From: Pseudomonas fluorescens
GTDB taxonomy: Bacteria; Pseudomonadota; Gammaproteobacteria; Pseudomonadales; Pseudomonadaceae
DNA length: 64,000 nucleotides
Direction of reading: 5' to 3'
NCBI RefSeq assembly: GCF_004683905.1
Contig: NZ_CP038438.1
Span: 4,340,001 to 4,404,000 of the forward strand
Shown here: piece by piece, positions 33,077 through 40,677 of the stretch
Position numbering within the stretch: position 1 is the stretch's first letter
Layout: every line of letters starts with the position of its first letter
Translations under genes and position numbers: made by a program
Notes under the pieces: generated by a model
The model's input: the letters and a program-made list of their open reading frames with translations, nothing else
What the model was told of the DNA's origin: nothing
Database searches by the model: none

Positions 33077-34081
33077 TCAATTCCACAGGCCGATTTTTTC
33101 CAGCTCTTGCTTGAAGTTCTCACGGGTGATCAGGGTGACGTCGTCCATCGCTGTGTACTTCGGCGGTTCTTTGCCGGTGGTGACCCACTCGTACATCATC
33201 TCGGCAGTCTTGTAGCCTTCGATGTGCGGGCTAGGCAGCATCGAGCCGAAGAAACCGCTGTTGGGCTTTTTCAGCTCGCCGATGGCGTCGGTGCCGTTGA
33301 TGCCGATGCCAATCACATTGGCCGCAGCGAACCCGGCGGCTTCGGTGGCGCGGACGCCGCCGAGTACGGTGTTGTCGTTCATGCCGCCAATGATCAGGTT
33401 CTTCGCCGCGCTGGGCAGCTTGACCAGCGCCGAGTTGGTGGCGTCCATGCTGCCCGGCACGTCGAGGGTTTTCAGCGCAGCGGTCAGGATGTGGTCTTTC
33501 GGCAGGCCGGCGTCTTCGAGCGCCTTCATCGAACCGTCGGTGCGCTTCTTGCCGGTGTCGAGTTCGTTGTAGGTGTTGACCACCGCGTAGGTGTCTTTCC
33601 AGTCCCAGTTGCGTTTCTTCGCCTCGGCGACCATCGCGTTGCCCTGCTTCTGGCCGACTTCGAACGCGGCCATGCCGAGGTACGGCACGTCCTCCATGAA
33701 CTTGCCGCTGGCGTCGACGAAACGATCGTCCACGGCAATCACTTTCAGGTCATTGAGTTTGGCTTTGGCCATGATCGCCGGGCCGAGCGAGACGTCCGGC
33801 GGGCAGATCACGAAGCCTTTGGCACCGTTGGCGGCGAGGCTATCGATGGCCGAGAGGGTTTTCTCGCCGTCCGGCACGGCGATCTTGATCAGTTCGAAGC
33901 CTTTATCCTTGGCGGCTTTTTCAGCAAAAGCCCACTCGGTCTGGAACCATGGCTCTTCAGCCTGTTTGACCAGGAAACCGATTTTCACGGCATCGGCAGC
34001 GAGCAGCGTACTGCTCAGACTGAACGCGGTGACCGCCAGGGCGGCACTGCACAGGGTACGAATCCCGAAACGACGTTTCAT
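33077..34081 (-). CDS. araF: Arabinose/galactose-type periplasmic binding protein (AraF type)
   Basis: 334 aa with a signal peptide (residues 1-28, ending TLLAADA). The mature part closely follows E. coli L-arabinose-binding protein: VKIGFLVKQAEEPWFQTEWA, IKIAVPDGEKTLSAIDSLAA, NDNTVLGGVRATE, GIGINGTDAIGEL and GSMLPSPHIEGYK. That protein binds L-arabinose and also D-galactose. The neighbouring dehydrogenase and lactonase use either sugar, and the dgo genes favour galactose. A GntR-type site lies upstream at 34303. Confidence 0.94.
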   Translation of the reverse strand: MKRRFGIRTLCSAALAVTAFSLSSTLLAADAVKIGFLVKQAEEPWFQTEWAFAEKAAKDKGFELIKIAVPDGEKTLSAIDSLAANGAKGFVICPPDVSLGPAIMAKAKLNDLKVIAVDDRFVDASGKFMEDVPYLGMAAFEVGQKQGNAMVAEAKKRNWDWKDTYAVVNTYNELDTGKKRTDGSMKALEDAGLPKDHILTAALKTLDVPGSMDATNSALVKLPSAAKNLIIGGMNDNTVLGGVRATEAAGFAAANVIGIGINGTDAIGELKKPNSGFFGSMLPSPHIEGYKTAEMMYEWVTTGKEPPKYTAMDDVTLITRENFKQELEKIGLWN

Positions 34082-34123
34082 AAGCTGACTCCTTGTTATT
34101 TTTTTTGAGCAAATTAAACAGCT

Positions 34124-34257
34124 TGTGGCGAGGGAGCTTGCTCCCGCTGGGCTGCGAAGCGGCCCTAAAACCGGTTACCTCGGTCAATCAAACACACCGC
34201 GCAGCCCGAATTTACGACTGCTGCGCAGCCGAGCGGGAGCAAGCTCCCTCGCCACAG
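34124..34257. repeat. REP-like pair (TGTGGCGAGGGAGCTTGCTCCCGCT)
   Basis: Inverted copies of the GTGGCGAGGGAGCTTGCTCCCGC unit at both ends, in the gap between araF and the dehydrogenase gene. Confidence 0.88.
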
Positions 34258-34302
34258 GTGTGGTGGCGTGACACGTACTGCTGCAAAGCCTGTTGAAAAT
34301 AG

Positions 34303-34316
34303 TCATATCGTATGAT
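34303..34316. promoter_or_regulatory. Candidate GntR operator upstream of araF
   Basis: TCATA-TCG-TATGA inverted repeat at 34303-34315, containing ATCGTATGAT (34307-34316) followed by GATTGG. The gntR gene has ATCATATGAT followed by TGG at 37215. The two sites differ by one base in ten, so a common regulator is likely, most simply the GntR protein encoded at 36457. Confidence 0.55.
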
Positions 34317-34359
34317 GATTGGATTTCACGCGGAGTTCACCGCCTGAAACACGATCCAC

Positions 34360-35178
34360 TCAGTCGTGGTACATCACCGAGCGCCCACCATCGATGGTGA
34401 TGCAAGAGGCGTTGATGAACGGCGCTTCATCACTGGCCAGAAACACGGCGGTCATCGCCACTTCGAGCGGCTGGCCGATGCGTTTCGGCGGGTGCAGATC
34501 GAATGCTCGCTGACGCTCGGCGCGCGGATCGGCGAAACCGTTCCAGTAATCGACGTTGAGTTGCGTCTCGATGTACCCCGGGGCGATGGCGTTGACCCGA
34601 ACGCCCTTCGCCGCATATTCGATGCCCAGCGCCCGGGTCAGCCCAAGCAGGCCGTGCTTGGCCACCGGATACGGGAAGCAGCCGGGAATGATGTGGCTGG
34701 AATGGGTCGAGGCGATGTTGATGATGCTGCCGACACCCTGCTCGATCATCTGCGGCAGCACGGCTTTGCAACCGTACCAGGCGCCGTCCAGATCGATGGC
34801 GAAGCAACGACGCCAGTCTTCTTCGGTCATTTGCAGCGGGTCGCGGAACACGTTGACCCCGGCGCAGTTGACCAGCACGTCGATGCGCCCGTGCAGCTCG
34901 ATGGCCCGTCTGGCCATGGCATGCAGGTCTTGCTGGCGCGAGACGTCAGCCTTGATCGCCTGCACGTCGTAGCCCTTGTCGCGCCACTGAGCGGCAACCT
35001 TCTCGACCTTCTCTGCCTGAATATCGCTGATCACCAGTCTGGCCTGCTGCGAGGCGAACGCGGCAACGATGGCTTCGCCGATGCCTTGAGCGGCACCGGT
35101 CAGCAGCACCACTTTGTTTTTCAAACGCTCACCCTTCGGCGGCGCGGGCACCGGCGGCAAGGAAAGAGGTTCAGCCAT
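34360..35178 (-). CDS. Sugar 1-dehydrogenase, SDR type (D-galactose / L-arabinose 1-dehydrogenase)
   Basis: 272 aa SDR. Cofactor motif LLTGAAQGIGEAIVAAF after a 20-residue N-terminal extension, NCAGVN, then IASTHSSHI and YPVAKHG with Ser, Tyr and Lys of the active site, and NAIAPGYIETQLN. SDR sugar dehydrogenases oxidise the pyranose C1 to the lactone. The neighbours, a lactonase and an AraFGH transporter, and the dgo operon make D-galactose (with L-arabinose possible) the likely substrate. Start ATG has AGGAG 9 bases upstream. It sits directly after a small leader ORF and a terminator. Confidence 0.88.
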   Translation of the reverse strand: MAEPLSLPPVPAPPKGERLKNKVVLLTGAAQGIGEAIVAAFASQQARLVISDIQAEKVEKVAAQWRDKGYDVQAIKADVSRQQDLHAMARRAIELHGRIDVLVNCAGVNVFRDPLQMTEEDWRRCFAIDLDGAWYGCKAVLPQMIEQGVGSIINIASTHSSHIIPGCFPYPVAKHGLLGLTRALGIEYAAKGVRVNAIAPGYIETQLNVDYWNGFADPRAERQRAFDLHPPKRIGQPLEVAMTAVFLASDEAPFINASCITIDGGRSVMYHD

Positions 35179-35181
35179 GGA

Positions 35182-35334
35182 TCAGGACTCCTGTTCGTCA
35201 GCACAAAAAAACCGGGCATCTGTCGATGTCCGGTCTGGAAGACTGTGAAAACGAAACAGGCAGGCGCGGCGAGCGACGCCGGGCCGTTGCGAGACGCGGA
35301 CTCCGCTGAGGAGTGCGATAGAGGTTCGCTGCAT
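35182..35334 (-). CDS. Leader small ORF (50 codons) ending 3 bases before the sugar dehydrogenase
   Basis: ATG at 35332-35334 follows AACAGGTGAAGTG, nearly the same ribosome site as dgoK. It encodes 50 residues (begins MQRTSIALLSGVRVSQRP, then Arg-rich, ends EQES) and stops at 35182, three bases before the dehydrogenase ATG. Its 3' part spans an intrinsic terminator (35205-35234). The first codons echo dgoK (M-Q-x-x-x-I-A-L). It may be a regulatory leader peptide or a remnant of a copied dgoK front end. No domain seen. Confidence 0.5.
   Translation of the reverse strand: MQRTSIALLSGVRVSQRPGVARRACLFRFHSLPDRTSTDARFFCADEQES
35205..35234 (-). terminator. Terminator/attenuator just before the sugar dehydrogenase
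   Basis: On the minus strand ACCGGACATC and GATGCCCGGT pair over 9 of 10 positions around a GACA loop, followed by seven T. It lies 26 bases before the dehydrogenase start and inside the leader ORF, so transcription from 35389 must pass it. A ribosome on the leader ORF would cover the stem. Confidence 0.7.
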
Positions 35335-35388
35335 CACTTCACCTGTTTTGTTCTTTTTAAGTGTGAGTGCGTGTTACTGCTGGAGCCG

Positions 35389-35449
35389 ACTATAAACCCG
35401 ACTGCCAAATAATCTCAATATATAATTTTGCATCCCATATTTTGGGATT
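35389..35449 (-). promoter_or_regulatory. Promoter and operator before the sugar dehydrogenase, twin of the dgo promoter
   Basis: Operator block 35412-35449 with ATCCCA-N5-TGGGAT, -35 TTGAGA (35413-35418), an 18-base spacer and -10 TATAGT (35389-35394), all on the minus strand. The block differs from 20563-20600 at two positions only. It starts at the last base of the lactonase gene, so the dehydrogenase-transporter genes have their own promoter. Confidence 0.8.
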
Positions 35450-36324
35450 CAGCCTGCAAACCGCGTGCAGAGTTTGCCCGGCACATCGACCCTCATCGAC
35501 AGGACTGCGCCATCCAGTGGATGGTTGCGCGGACTCTGGGCGCTGGTGATGTACAGGGTTTTCAGGTCTTCGCCGCCGAATACGCAACTGGTTGGCCGGC
35601 TGACAGGCAGATCGATTTTGCGGTCGACCTTGCCGTCCGGCGTAAGGCGCAGCAGGCAGCTGCCGTCCCAACGGGCGTTCCAGACATAGCCCTCGGCGTC
35701 GACTGCCGATCCGTCCGGGCCACCATTCTGGTCAGGGCCATACCAGATCTCGGCGTTATCCAGATTGCCGTCGGTGTGAATGAAATAGCGATTGAGCGCC
35801 CCGTCGAGGCTGTCGCCGAACAGCAGCGTGGTGCCGTCGTCGCTCCACAGCAGCGTGTTGGGAATGCCGAGACCCAGCAGCAATGGCGTGACACGCTGGT
35901 CGGGGTCAATGCGGAATAAGCCACCGGAACGACGCTCGATCGGCAGGTCTTCGCCGTTGTCACCGATGTTGTTCTGCATGGTGCCGAGCCACAGTCGGCC
36001 TTGGGCGTCGCAGCGTGCTTCGTTGGGCCGATTGCCGGGTTGCGGGTCGGCGATGCAGAACAAAGTCAGGCGTGGTTCGAGGCCCGGGGAATCGAGATCC
36101 AGACGATAGACGCCGCTGCTCAGGGTCACCAGCGCATCGCCGCTGGCACAGGGGATGAACGCGGAAACGTGCTCGGGCATCTGCCAGATCTGCACGTTGT
36201 TGCCGATCAGCCGCAGCGCCTGCTTGCCAGCGATATCGACCCAGTACAGCGCCTGGGTCGGGGCGTCCCAGAATGGCCCTTCACCGAGCCTGGCGCGGTG
36301 TTGGGTTACGGCGGTCAACGGCAT
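35449..36324 (-). CDS. SMP-30/gluconolactonase-family sugar lactonase
   Basis: 291 aa six-bladed propeller lactonase. Metal ligands: Glu in RLGEGPFWD (about residue 15), Asn in RPNEARCD, Asn in GIPNTLLWS and Asp in GGPDGSAVD. It opens the sugar lactone made by the dehydrogenase to the aldonate. Family members act on D-galactono- and L-arabino-lactone. The motif WDAPTQALYWVDI near the N-terminus is typical. A REP pair and the gntR gene lie upstream on the same strand. Confidence 0.92.
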   Translation of the reverse strand: MPLTAVTQHRARLGEGPFWDAPTQALYWVDIAGKQALRLIGNNVQIWQMPEHVSAFIPCASGDALVTLSSGVYRLDLDSPGLEPRLTLFCIADPQPGNRPNEARCDAQGRLWLGTMQNNIGDNGEDLPIERRSGGLFRIDPDQRVTPLLLGLGIPNTLLWSDDGTTLLFGDSLDGALNRYFIHTDGNLDNAEIWYGPDQNGGPDGSAVDAEGYVWNARWDGSCLLRLTPDGKVDRKIDLPVSRPTSCVFGGEDLKTLYITSAQSPRNHPLDGAVLSMRVDVPGKLCTRFAG

Positions 36325-36351
36325 ATTGAATCCTTCATGTTGTTGTTCTAA

Positions 36352-36442
36352 CTGTAGGAGTGAGCCTGCTCGCGATAGCGGTGGGTCAGTGACGACGATT
36401 GTGACTGACCCACCGCTATCGCGAGCAGGCTCACTCCTACAG
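36352..36442. repeat. REP-like pair (TGTAGGAGTGAGCCTGCTCGCGAT)
   Basis: Near-perfect long palindrome of about 90 bases: each arm CTGTAGGAGTGAGCCTGCTC followed by GCGATAGCGGTGGGTCAGT, meeting at a short centre. Lies between gntR and the lactonase gene. Confidence 0.9.
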
Positions 36443-36456
36443 GGGGATTTGTGTTC

Positions 36457-37173
36457 TCAGCTGGCTTTTTTGTCGGCCATCACCTGCGGGTAAAAGCGTT
36501 TGATCGCCAGGTCGGCGTTGTCGATCAAGGTCATGCAGGCCCAGACCCCGCGCGCTGAGTCACGGGCAGCAATGGCATCGGCCATGTCTTTGTGGATCGG
36601 CAATGTGCGCCGTAGTTCATCGGGGTCGGCAGCGGAGACTTCAAACGACACGGCGAGCAAGGCGCCGAGGGCCGGGACCATTTGCTCGATGAACTGGTTG
36701 TGGCTGGCGGCCAGAATGCATTCGTGGAAGGCCTGGTCGGCACGGTTGTAATCAATGCCGCTGTCGACCGCCCGTTCCAGCGCGTTGTAGGCCAGTTGCA
36801 CCGCGTGAATCTGCTCCAGGCTGGCGCGCTCGCAGGCCCAGCGCACGGCCATCGGTTCGATGGTGCGGCGCAGGTCGAGCAGGTCATCAACAAAGTTTTC
36901 CGGCAGGCCGTTGCGTGAGAGCCAGCCGACGACTTGCGGATCGAACAGGTTCCAGCGCCGTACCGGTAACACGCGAGTGCCAACCTTAGGCCCGACTTCG
37001 AGCATGCCTTTGGCGACGAGGGTCTTGATCGCTTCGCGAATCACCGTGCGGCTGACACCTAACTGCTCGCCCAGATCCGCCTCGACCTTGATCGCCTGCC
37101 CCGGTTTGACCTGGCCAGCGGCAATCCAACTGCCCAGCCAATCGACCGTTGACGCATGAAAGCTGCTGGACAT
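36457..37173 (-). CDS. FadR-subfamily GntR regulator, DgoR-like
   Basis: 238 aa. N-terminal wHTH (WIAAGQVKPGQAIKVEADLG, LGVSRTVIREAIKTLVAKGM) and an all-helical FCD domain with metal/ligand residues in DLLDLRRTIEPMAVRWA and DQAFHECILAASHN. The block RRWNLFDPQVVGWL matches the DgoR branch that represses galactonate genes in enteric bacteria. It probably controls the lactonase, dehydrogenase and transporter, and may reach the dgo operon. A palindrome in its own upstream region suggests autoregulation. Confidence 0.88.
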   Translation of the reverse strand: MSSSFHASTVDWLGSWIAAGQVKPGQAIKVEADLGEQLGVSRTVIREAIKTLVAKGMLEVGPKVGTRVLPVRRWNLFDPQVVGWLSRNGLPENFVDDLLDLRRTIEPMAVRWACERASLEQIHAVQLAYNALERAVDSGIDYNRADQAFHECILAASHNQFIEQMVPALGALLAVSFEVSAADPDELRRTLPIHKDMADAIAARDSARGVWACMTLIDNADLAIKRFYPQVMADKKAS

Positions 37174-37214
37174 GGAGACCTCAAAGCAGTTGGCGATGGG
37201 TGTCCACGCTAATG

Positions 37215-37224
37215 ATCATATGAT
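37215..37224. promoter_or_regulatory. Candidate GntR autoregulatory site
   Basis: Perfect palindrome ATCATATGAT, 41 bases upstream of the gntR start, followed by TGG. It resembles the araF-side site at 34307-34316 (9 of 10). Palindromes of this size are typical of FadR-type GntR proteins. Confidence 0.55.
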
Positions 37225-37263
37225 TGGGTGTCAAATCAGATTTTCAGGTTGTCCATCAATCAA

Positions 37264-37352
37264 TGTGGGAGGGGGCTTGCTCCCGAAGGCAGTGCAGCAG
37301 TCAATACATAGGGTGACTGTCACACCGCCTTCGGGAGCAAGCCCCCTCCCAC
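37264..37352. repeat. REP pair (GTGGGAGGGGGCTTGCTCCCGAA variant)
   Basis: Two inverted copies flanking about 45 bases between the DUF1285 gene and gntR. Confidence 0.9.
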
Positions 37353-37365
37353 ATTTGATTCATTG

Positions 37366-37926
37366 TCAGGGCTCGAGGCCGATCCGGAAAAACTCGCCGC
37401 CACTCCATACGCCCAACCAGCGCTGCCCATCGATCTCACGACTGACCGCCAGTTCCACCAGTTGGTAAAACACATTGCGGTGAATCAACGCTTCGAGGTT
37501 GGTGCGCACGTGCACGTAAGGCGCGGGTTCCTGAGTCACCGGGTCGATCTCGACGCGGATCGGATGTTCCGGCCCGGCCTCAGCAGTCTCTTCAACGTTG
37601 GTAGTGAAACGCAAGACCTGCGCTTCGCCCTCGCCTTCGGCTTCCACGGCAATCGCCACGAACGGCGCATCGTCGACTTTGATCCCGACCTTCTCGACCG
37701 GGGTAATCAGGAAATAATCATCGCCGTCGCGGCGGATGATGGTGGAGAACAGCTTGACCATCGGCTTGCGCCCGATCGGCGTACCCAGGTAATACCAGGT
37801 GCCGTCGCGGGCGATGCGCATATCGATGTCGCCGCAGAAGTCCGGGTTCCACAAGTGCACCGGCGGCAGGCCTTTGGTTTTGGGGATCTGTCCCAACAGG
37901 TCATTGGCTTTTTGCGGTCCACTCAT
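37366..37926 (-). CDS. DUF1285 protein
   Basis: 186 aa, starting MSGPQKANDLLGQIPKTKGL. The family core is present: PPVHLWNPDFCGDIDMRIARD, GTWYYLGTPIGRKPMVKLFS, YFLITPVEKVGIKV. Cytosolic, function unknown; conserved in Pseudomonas next to the DUF4823 gene, which lies 15 bases upstream on the same strand. Confidence 0.9.
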   Translation of the reverse strand: MSGPQKANDLLGQIPKTKGLPPVHLWNPDFCGDIDMRIARDGTWYYLGTPIGRKPMVKLFSTIIRRDGDDYFLITPVEKVGIKVDDAPFVAIAVEAEGEGEAQVLRFTTNVEETAEAGPEHPIRVEIDPVTQEPAPYVHVRTNLEALIHRNVFYQLVELAVSREIDGQRWLGVWSGGEFFRIGLEP

Positions 37927-37941
37927 GGCGTACTCCTTGGT

Positions 37942-38547
37942 TTATTGGTCGCCGACTCCCAGCAGGCTGCGCGCGTATTGCGCCAGCGGCGGGCCGATCA
38001 GGTCTTCCGGCTTGTTATCGTGGAACGTCAGTAAACCGCCACGACTCTTGATGCGTGCAGTATCAATCAAATACTGGGTGCTGGTCTCGATCAACATGAT
38101 CTGAATCACCCCGCCATCGATGCCGAGGCGATCCACGGCTTCCTGATCGAGCCATTCGTCAGAGTTGCCGATACGGTCGTCAGCCTTGGCGAAACGGGTG
38201 TACAGCAGGTAGTGGGCGCCGGCATCGCGGGCTTCGCCCATCGCTTGATCGAGGCCTTCCGGGGCACGGGCGCGGCGGACCATCGGGAAGTATTCGACAA
38301 AACCCTTGAACGCTTCTTCGGCCACCACGTTCGGGCGCGGATAGGAGCCACCCGGCGGTGCAAATGCGCCCTGAGCGATGTAGATGAACGAATCCGGCTG
38401 AATGCGGAAGTTGTTCACCCGACGGCTGTCGCTGTGATCCAGCAGCCCCGCGTCGCTCATCTGATAGCGAGTGCCTTCGGCCATATCGCTGACAGTCATA
38501 CAGCCGCCAAGCGCCAAAACGGCCAGCAGCAAAACCAGGCTACGCAT
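37942..38547 (-). CDS. DUF4823 lipoprotein
   Basis: 201 aa lipoprotein with lipobox ALGGC (cysteine near residue 16). DUF4823 body: SFIYIAQGAFAPPGGSYPRP, VEEAFKGFVEYFPMV-like segment, DAGAHYLLYTRFAKADD and QIMLIETSTQYLIDTA. Start ATG 38547 lies 6 bases after GGAGG; the ATG two codons upstream abuts the ribosome site. Probably one operon with the DUF1285 gene. Function unknown. Confidence 0.9.
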   Translation of the reverse strand: MRSLVLLLAVLALGGCMTVSDMAEGTRYQMSDAGLLDHSDSRRVNNFRIQPDSFIYIAQGAFAPPGGSYPRPNVVAEEAFKGFVEYFPMVRRARAPEGLDQAMGEARDAGAHYLLYTRFAKADDRIGNSDEWLDQEAVDRLGIDGGVIQIMLIETSTQYLIDTARIKSRGGLLTFHDNKPEDLIGPPLAQYARSLLGVGDQ

Positions 38548-38642
38548 CCTCATCCTCCAGAAGCCGGTGACGGAAAACCGGCGAATGGCCGTTGGATGCA
38601 GCTTTTGCGCCAGCTCAGGAAATTCGTTGATTGTAAGATCGT

Positions 38643-38709
38643 ATTCGCGAGCAAGCTCGCTCCCACAGGAGAATGCATTCGAAATGTGGGAGCGAGCTTG
38701 CTCGCGAAA
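38643..38709. repeat. REP pair (GTGGGAGCGAGCTTGCTCGCGAA variant)
   Basis: Two inverted copies with only about 20 bases between them, downstream of moaA. Confidence 0.9.
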
Positions 38710-38717
38710 GCGGTTGT

Positions 38718-39686
38718 TCAGCCGCCGATAATCTTCATGACGGTCGCACCACCGGAGAACGCCACTTCCTGCTTGTCGCCCAGCGCCTTGACCAGAAGAC
38801 GCTGCAGCGCCGGCAATGCCTGATGACGCGGCTTGTCGAGCAGATCACCGACATAGTGGCGGTTGCTCGACGACAGGCAGCCATGCAGCCAACCGGTCGA
38901 CGACAGACGCAAGCGCGAACAGGTTCGGCAGAACGGCACGCTTTCGTTGGCGATCACGCCGAAATGGCCGCGGCCCGGGATCGCATAGCGCACGGCCGTG
39001 GCATCCACCGGCGCATCGGCCTGGGCGTACTCGTAGCGCTCGCCGATCAGGCTCAGCAGTTGCTGCAGGCTGACGAACTGTTGCAGGAAGGCGTTGGAGT
39101 CGGTGGCGAGGTGGCCCATGCGCATCAACTCGATGAAACGCAATTCATAGCCCCGTTCCAGGCAGTAATCGAGCAGCGGCATCACCTGATCCAGGTTCTG
39201 CCCACGCAACGGCACCATGTTGACCTTGATCTTCAGTCCCGCCGCTTTCGCTTGGTCCATGCCATCGAGCACGGTCGCCAGATCGCCGCCACGGGCAATG
39301 CTGCGGAACGCGCCGGCATCCAGGGTATCGAGGGATACGTTGATCCGGCGCAGACCGGCATCCACCAGTAGCGGAAGTTTTTTCGCCAGGAGTTGACCGT
39401 TGGTGGTCAGGCTGATGTCTTCCAGCCCCATCTTGCCGACAGCGCTCATGAAAGATTCGAGTTTGGGGCTGACCAGCGGCTCGCCACCGGTGATGCGCAA
39501 GCGCTCGATGCCGGCGGCTTCGATCAGATAAGCCACGCCGCGGGCCATGGCCTCGGCCGACAGTTCATCCTGCGCAGCCACCAGCCGCTTGCCGTTGGGC
39601 ACGCAGTAGGTACAGGCGTAATTGCAGGCTGAAGTCAGGCTGATGCGCAAATTGCGAAAACGCCTGCCTTGACGGTCAACGATCAT
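38718..39686 (-). CDS. moaA: GTP 3',8-cyclase MoaA (molybdenum cofactor biosynthesis)
   Basis: 322 aa radical SAM enzyme. The N-terminal 4Fe-4S motif is CNYACTYC (CxxxCxxC); the C-terminal cluster is CRTCSRLRLSSTGWLHGC; GTP/SAM motifs include ITGGEPLVSP. It starts molybdopterin synthesis from GTP. Start MIVDRQGRRFRNLRISLT is used. The molybdenum hydroxylase at 60067-62855 needs this cofactor. A perfect 12-base inverted repeat lies 28 bases upstream. Confidence 0.95.
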   Translation of the reverse strand: MIVDRQGRRFRNLRISLTSACNYACTYCVPNGKRLVAAQDELSAEAMARGVAYLIEAAGIERLRITGGEPLVSPKLESFMSAVGKMGLEDISLTTNGQLLAKKLPLLVDAGLRRINVSLDTLDAGAFRSIARGGDLATVLDGMDQAKAAGLKIKVNMVPLRGQNLDQVMPLLDYCLERGYELRFIELMRMGHLATDSNAFLQQFVSLQQLLSLIGERYEYAQADAPVDATAVRYAIPGRGHFGVIANESVPFCRTCSRLRLSSTGWLHGCLSSSNRHYVGDLLDKPRHQALPALQRLLVKALGDKQEVAFSGGATVMKIIGG

Positions 39687-39714
39687 GATCACTCCGGCGA
39701 TAGAATTTCGAGCC

Positions 39715-39746
39715 GCTAAAACTTGACTCACAAATCAAGTTTTAGC
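39715..39746. promoter_or_regulatory. Perfect inverted repeat upstream of moaA
   Basis: GCTAAAACTTGA and TCAAGTTTTAGC (12 bases each, perfect) around an 8-base loop, 28 bases upstream of the moaA start. It could be an operator or a leader hairpin; there is no T run. A -10-like TATACT lies further upstream on the minus strand. Confidence 0.55.
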
Positions 39747-39823
39747 AAGCCCTATGCCTGAGTATATTCCTGCGGTACTGCGTCATGTAGCGAAATCATG
39801 GCGCAATAAGGCCGCTGAATGAT

Positions 39824-40462
39824 TCAGCTGCTCGGTGTTTCCGGGTCGCGCTTGCGCTTGTTGCCCATGCGCACGCCGATGTCCATCAGGAACTGGAAGA
39901 AACCTTCCTGATCTTCCAGCACATTGCTCCAGAACGGCGAGTGATACAGCGCCACCGCGCCGTGCACCAGCGCCCAGGACGCGCAGTAGTGGAAATACGG
40001 CGGCACGTCTTCGAGCTTGCCTTCGCTGATCCGGCCCTTGATGAGCAGGGTCAGGCGTTCGAAGTTCGAGGCACGGATCTTGTGCAGCTCCTCGACCATT
40101 TCCGGCACCTGATTGCCTTTTACCACCTTCTCTTCGAGACGGTCGAACAGGCGGTAGCGCTGCGGGTCGCGCATGCGGAATTCGAAGTAGGCACGGGACA
40201 GCGCTTCCTTGTCCTTGTCGACATCGGCCGAATGCAGCAGCTCGTTCAAATCACGCTCGTAATCGAGCATCAGGCGCAGATAGATCTCGGCCTTGGATTT
40301 GAAATGCTTGTAGATCGTGCCTTTGCCGATACCCACGGCATCAGCAATCATCTCGACGGTGACGCTGTCTTCACCTTGTTCGAGGAACAGCTTGAGCGCG
40401 GTATCGAGAATTTCTTGCTCGCGGCGACGAAACTCACGGACCTTACGAGGTTCTTTGTGCAT
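39824..40462 (-). CDS. TetR-family regulator
   Basis: 212 aa. The HTH is at residues 15-60 (EILDTALKLFLEQGEDSVTV, IADAVGIGKGTIYKHFKSKA). The ligand domain ends in a basic tail KRKRDPE. By position it corresponds to the TetR gene next to rgsA and tatD in P. aeruginosa (PA2957 locus). It is not PsrA, whose N-terminus differs. Target unknown; genes of fatty acid synthesis lie downstream of tatD. Confidence 0.87.
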   Translation of the reverse strand: MHKEPRKVREFRRREQEILDTALKLFLEQGEDSVTVEMIADAVGIGKGTIYKHFKSKAEIYLRLMLDYERDLNELLHSADVDKDKEALSRAYFEFRMRDPQRYRLFDRLEEKVVKGNQVPEMVEELHKIRASNFERLTLLIKGRISEGKLEDVPPYFHYCASWALVHGAVALYHSPFWSNVLEDQEGFFQFLMDIGVRMGNKRKRDPETPSS

Positions 40463-40677
40463 AAGAAAAGGTCTGTAGGGGTCAAAATTCGAAGCCGCGT
40501 ATTATGCCTAACTTGCACAAAAATGCACGGATCATCCGACCATATCTGCGTTTCTTGTTCATTTTGCGAACGCCAGGGGTGCAATGAGAACTCAACTGAA
40601 GCGCACGTATTCCAAATTTGTTTAAAAACCCCGACCGGCTAACTGGACTGAACGCCAGACTGATCAATACTTGAACT

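Noticed and set aside
39721..39740. TTGA...TCAA before moaA as an Anr/Fnr box.
   Set aside because: The half-sites TTGA and TCAA are 8 bases apart; an Anr/Fnr box has 6 between them.
39824..40462. The TetR gene as psrA.
   Set aside because: Its N-terminus and HTH do not match PsrA, and position matches the separate TetR gene next to rgsA/tatD.
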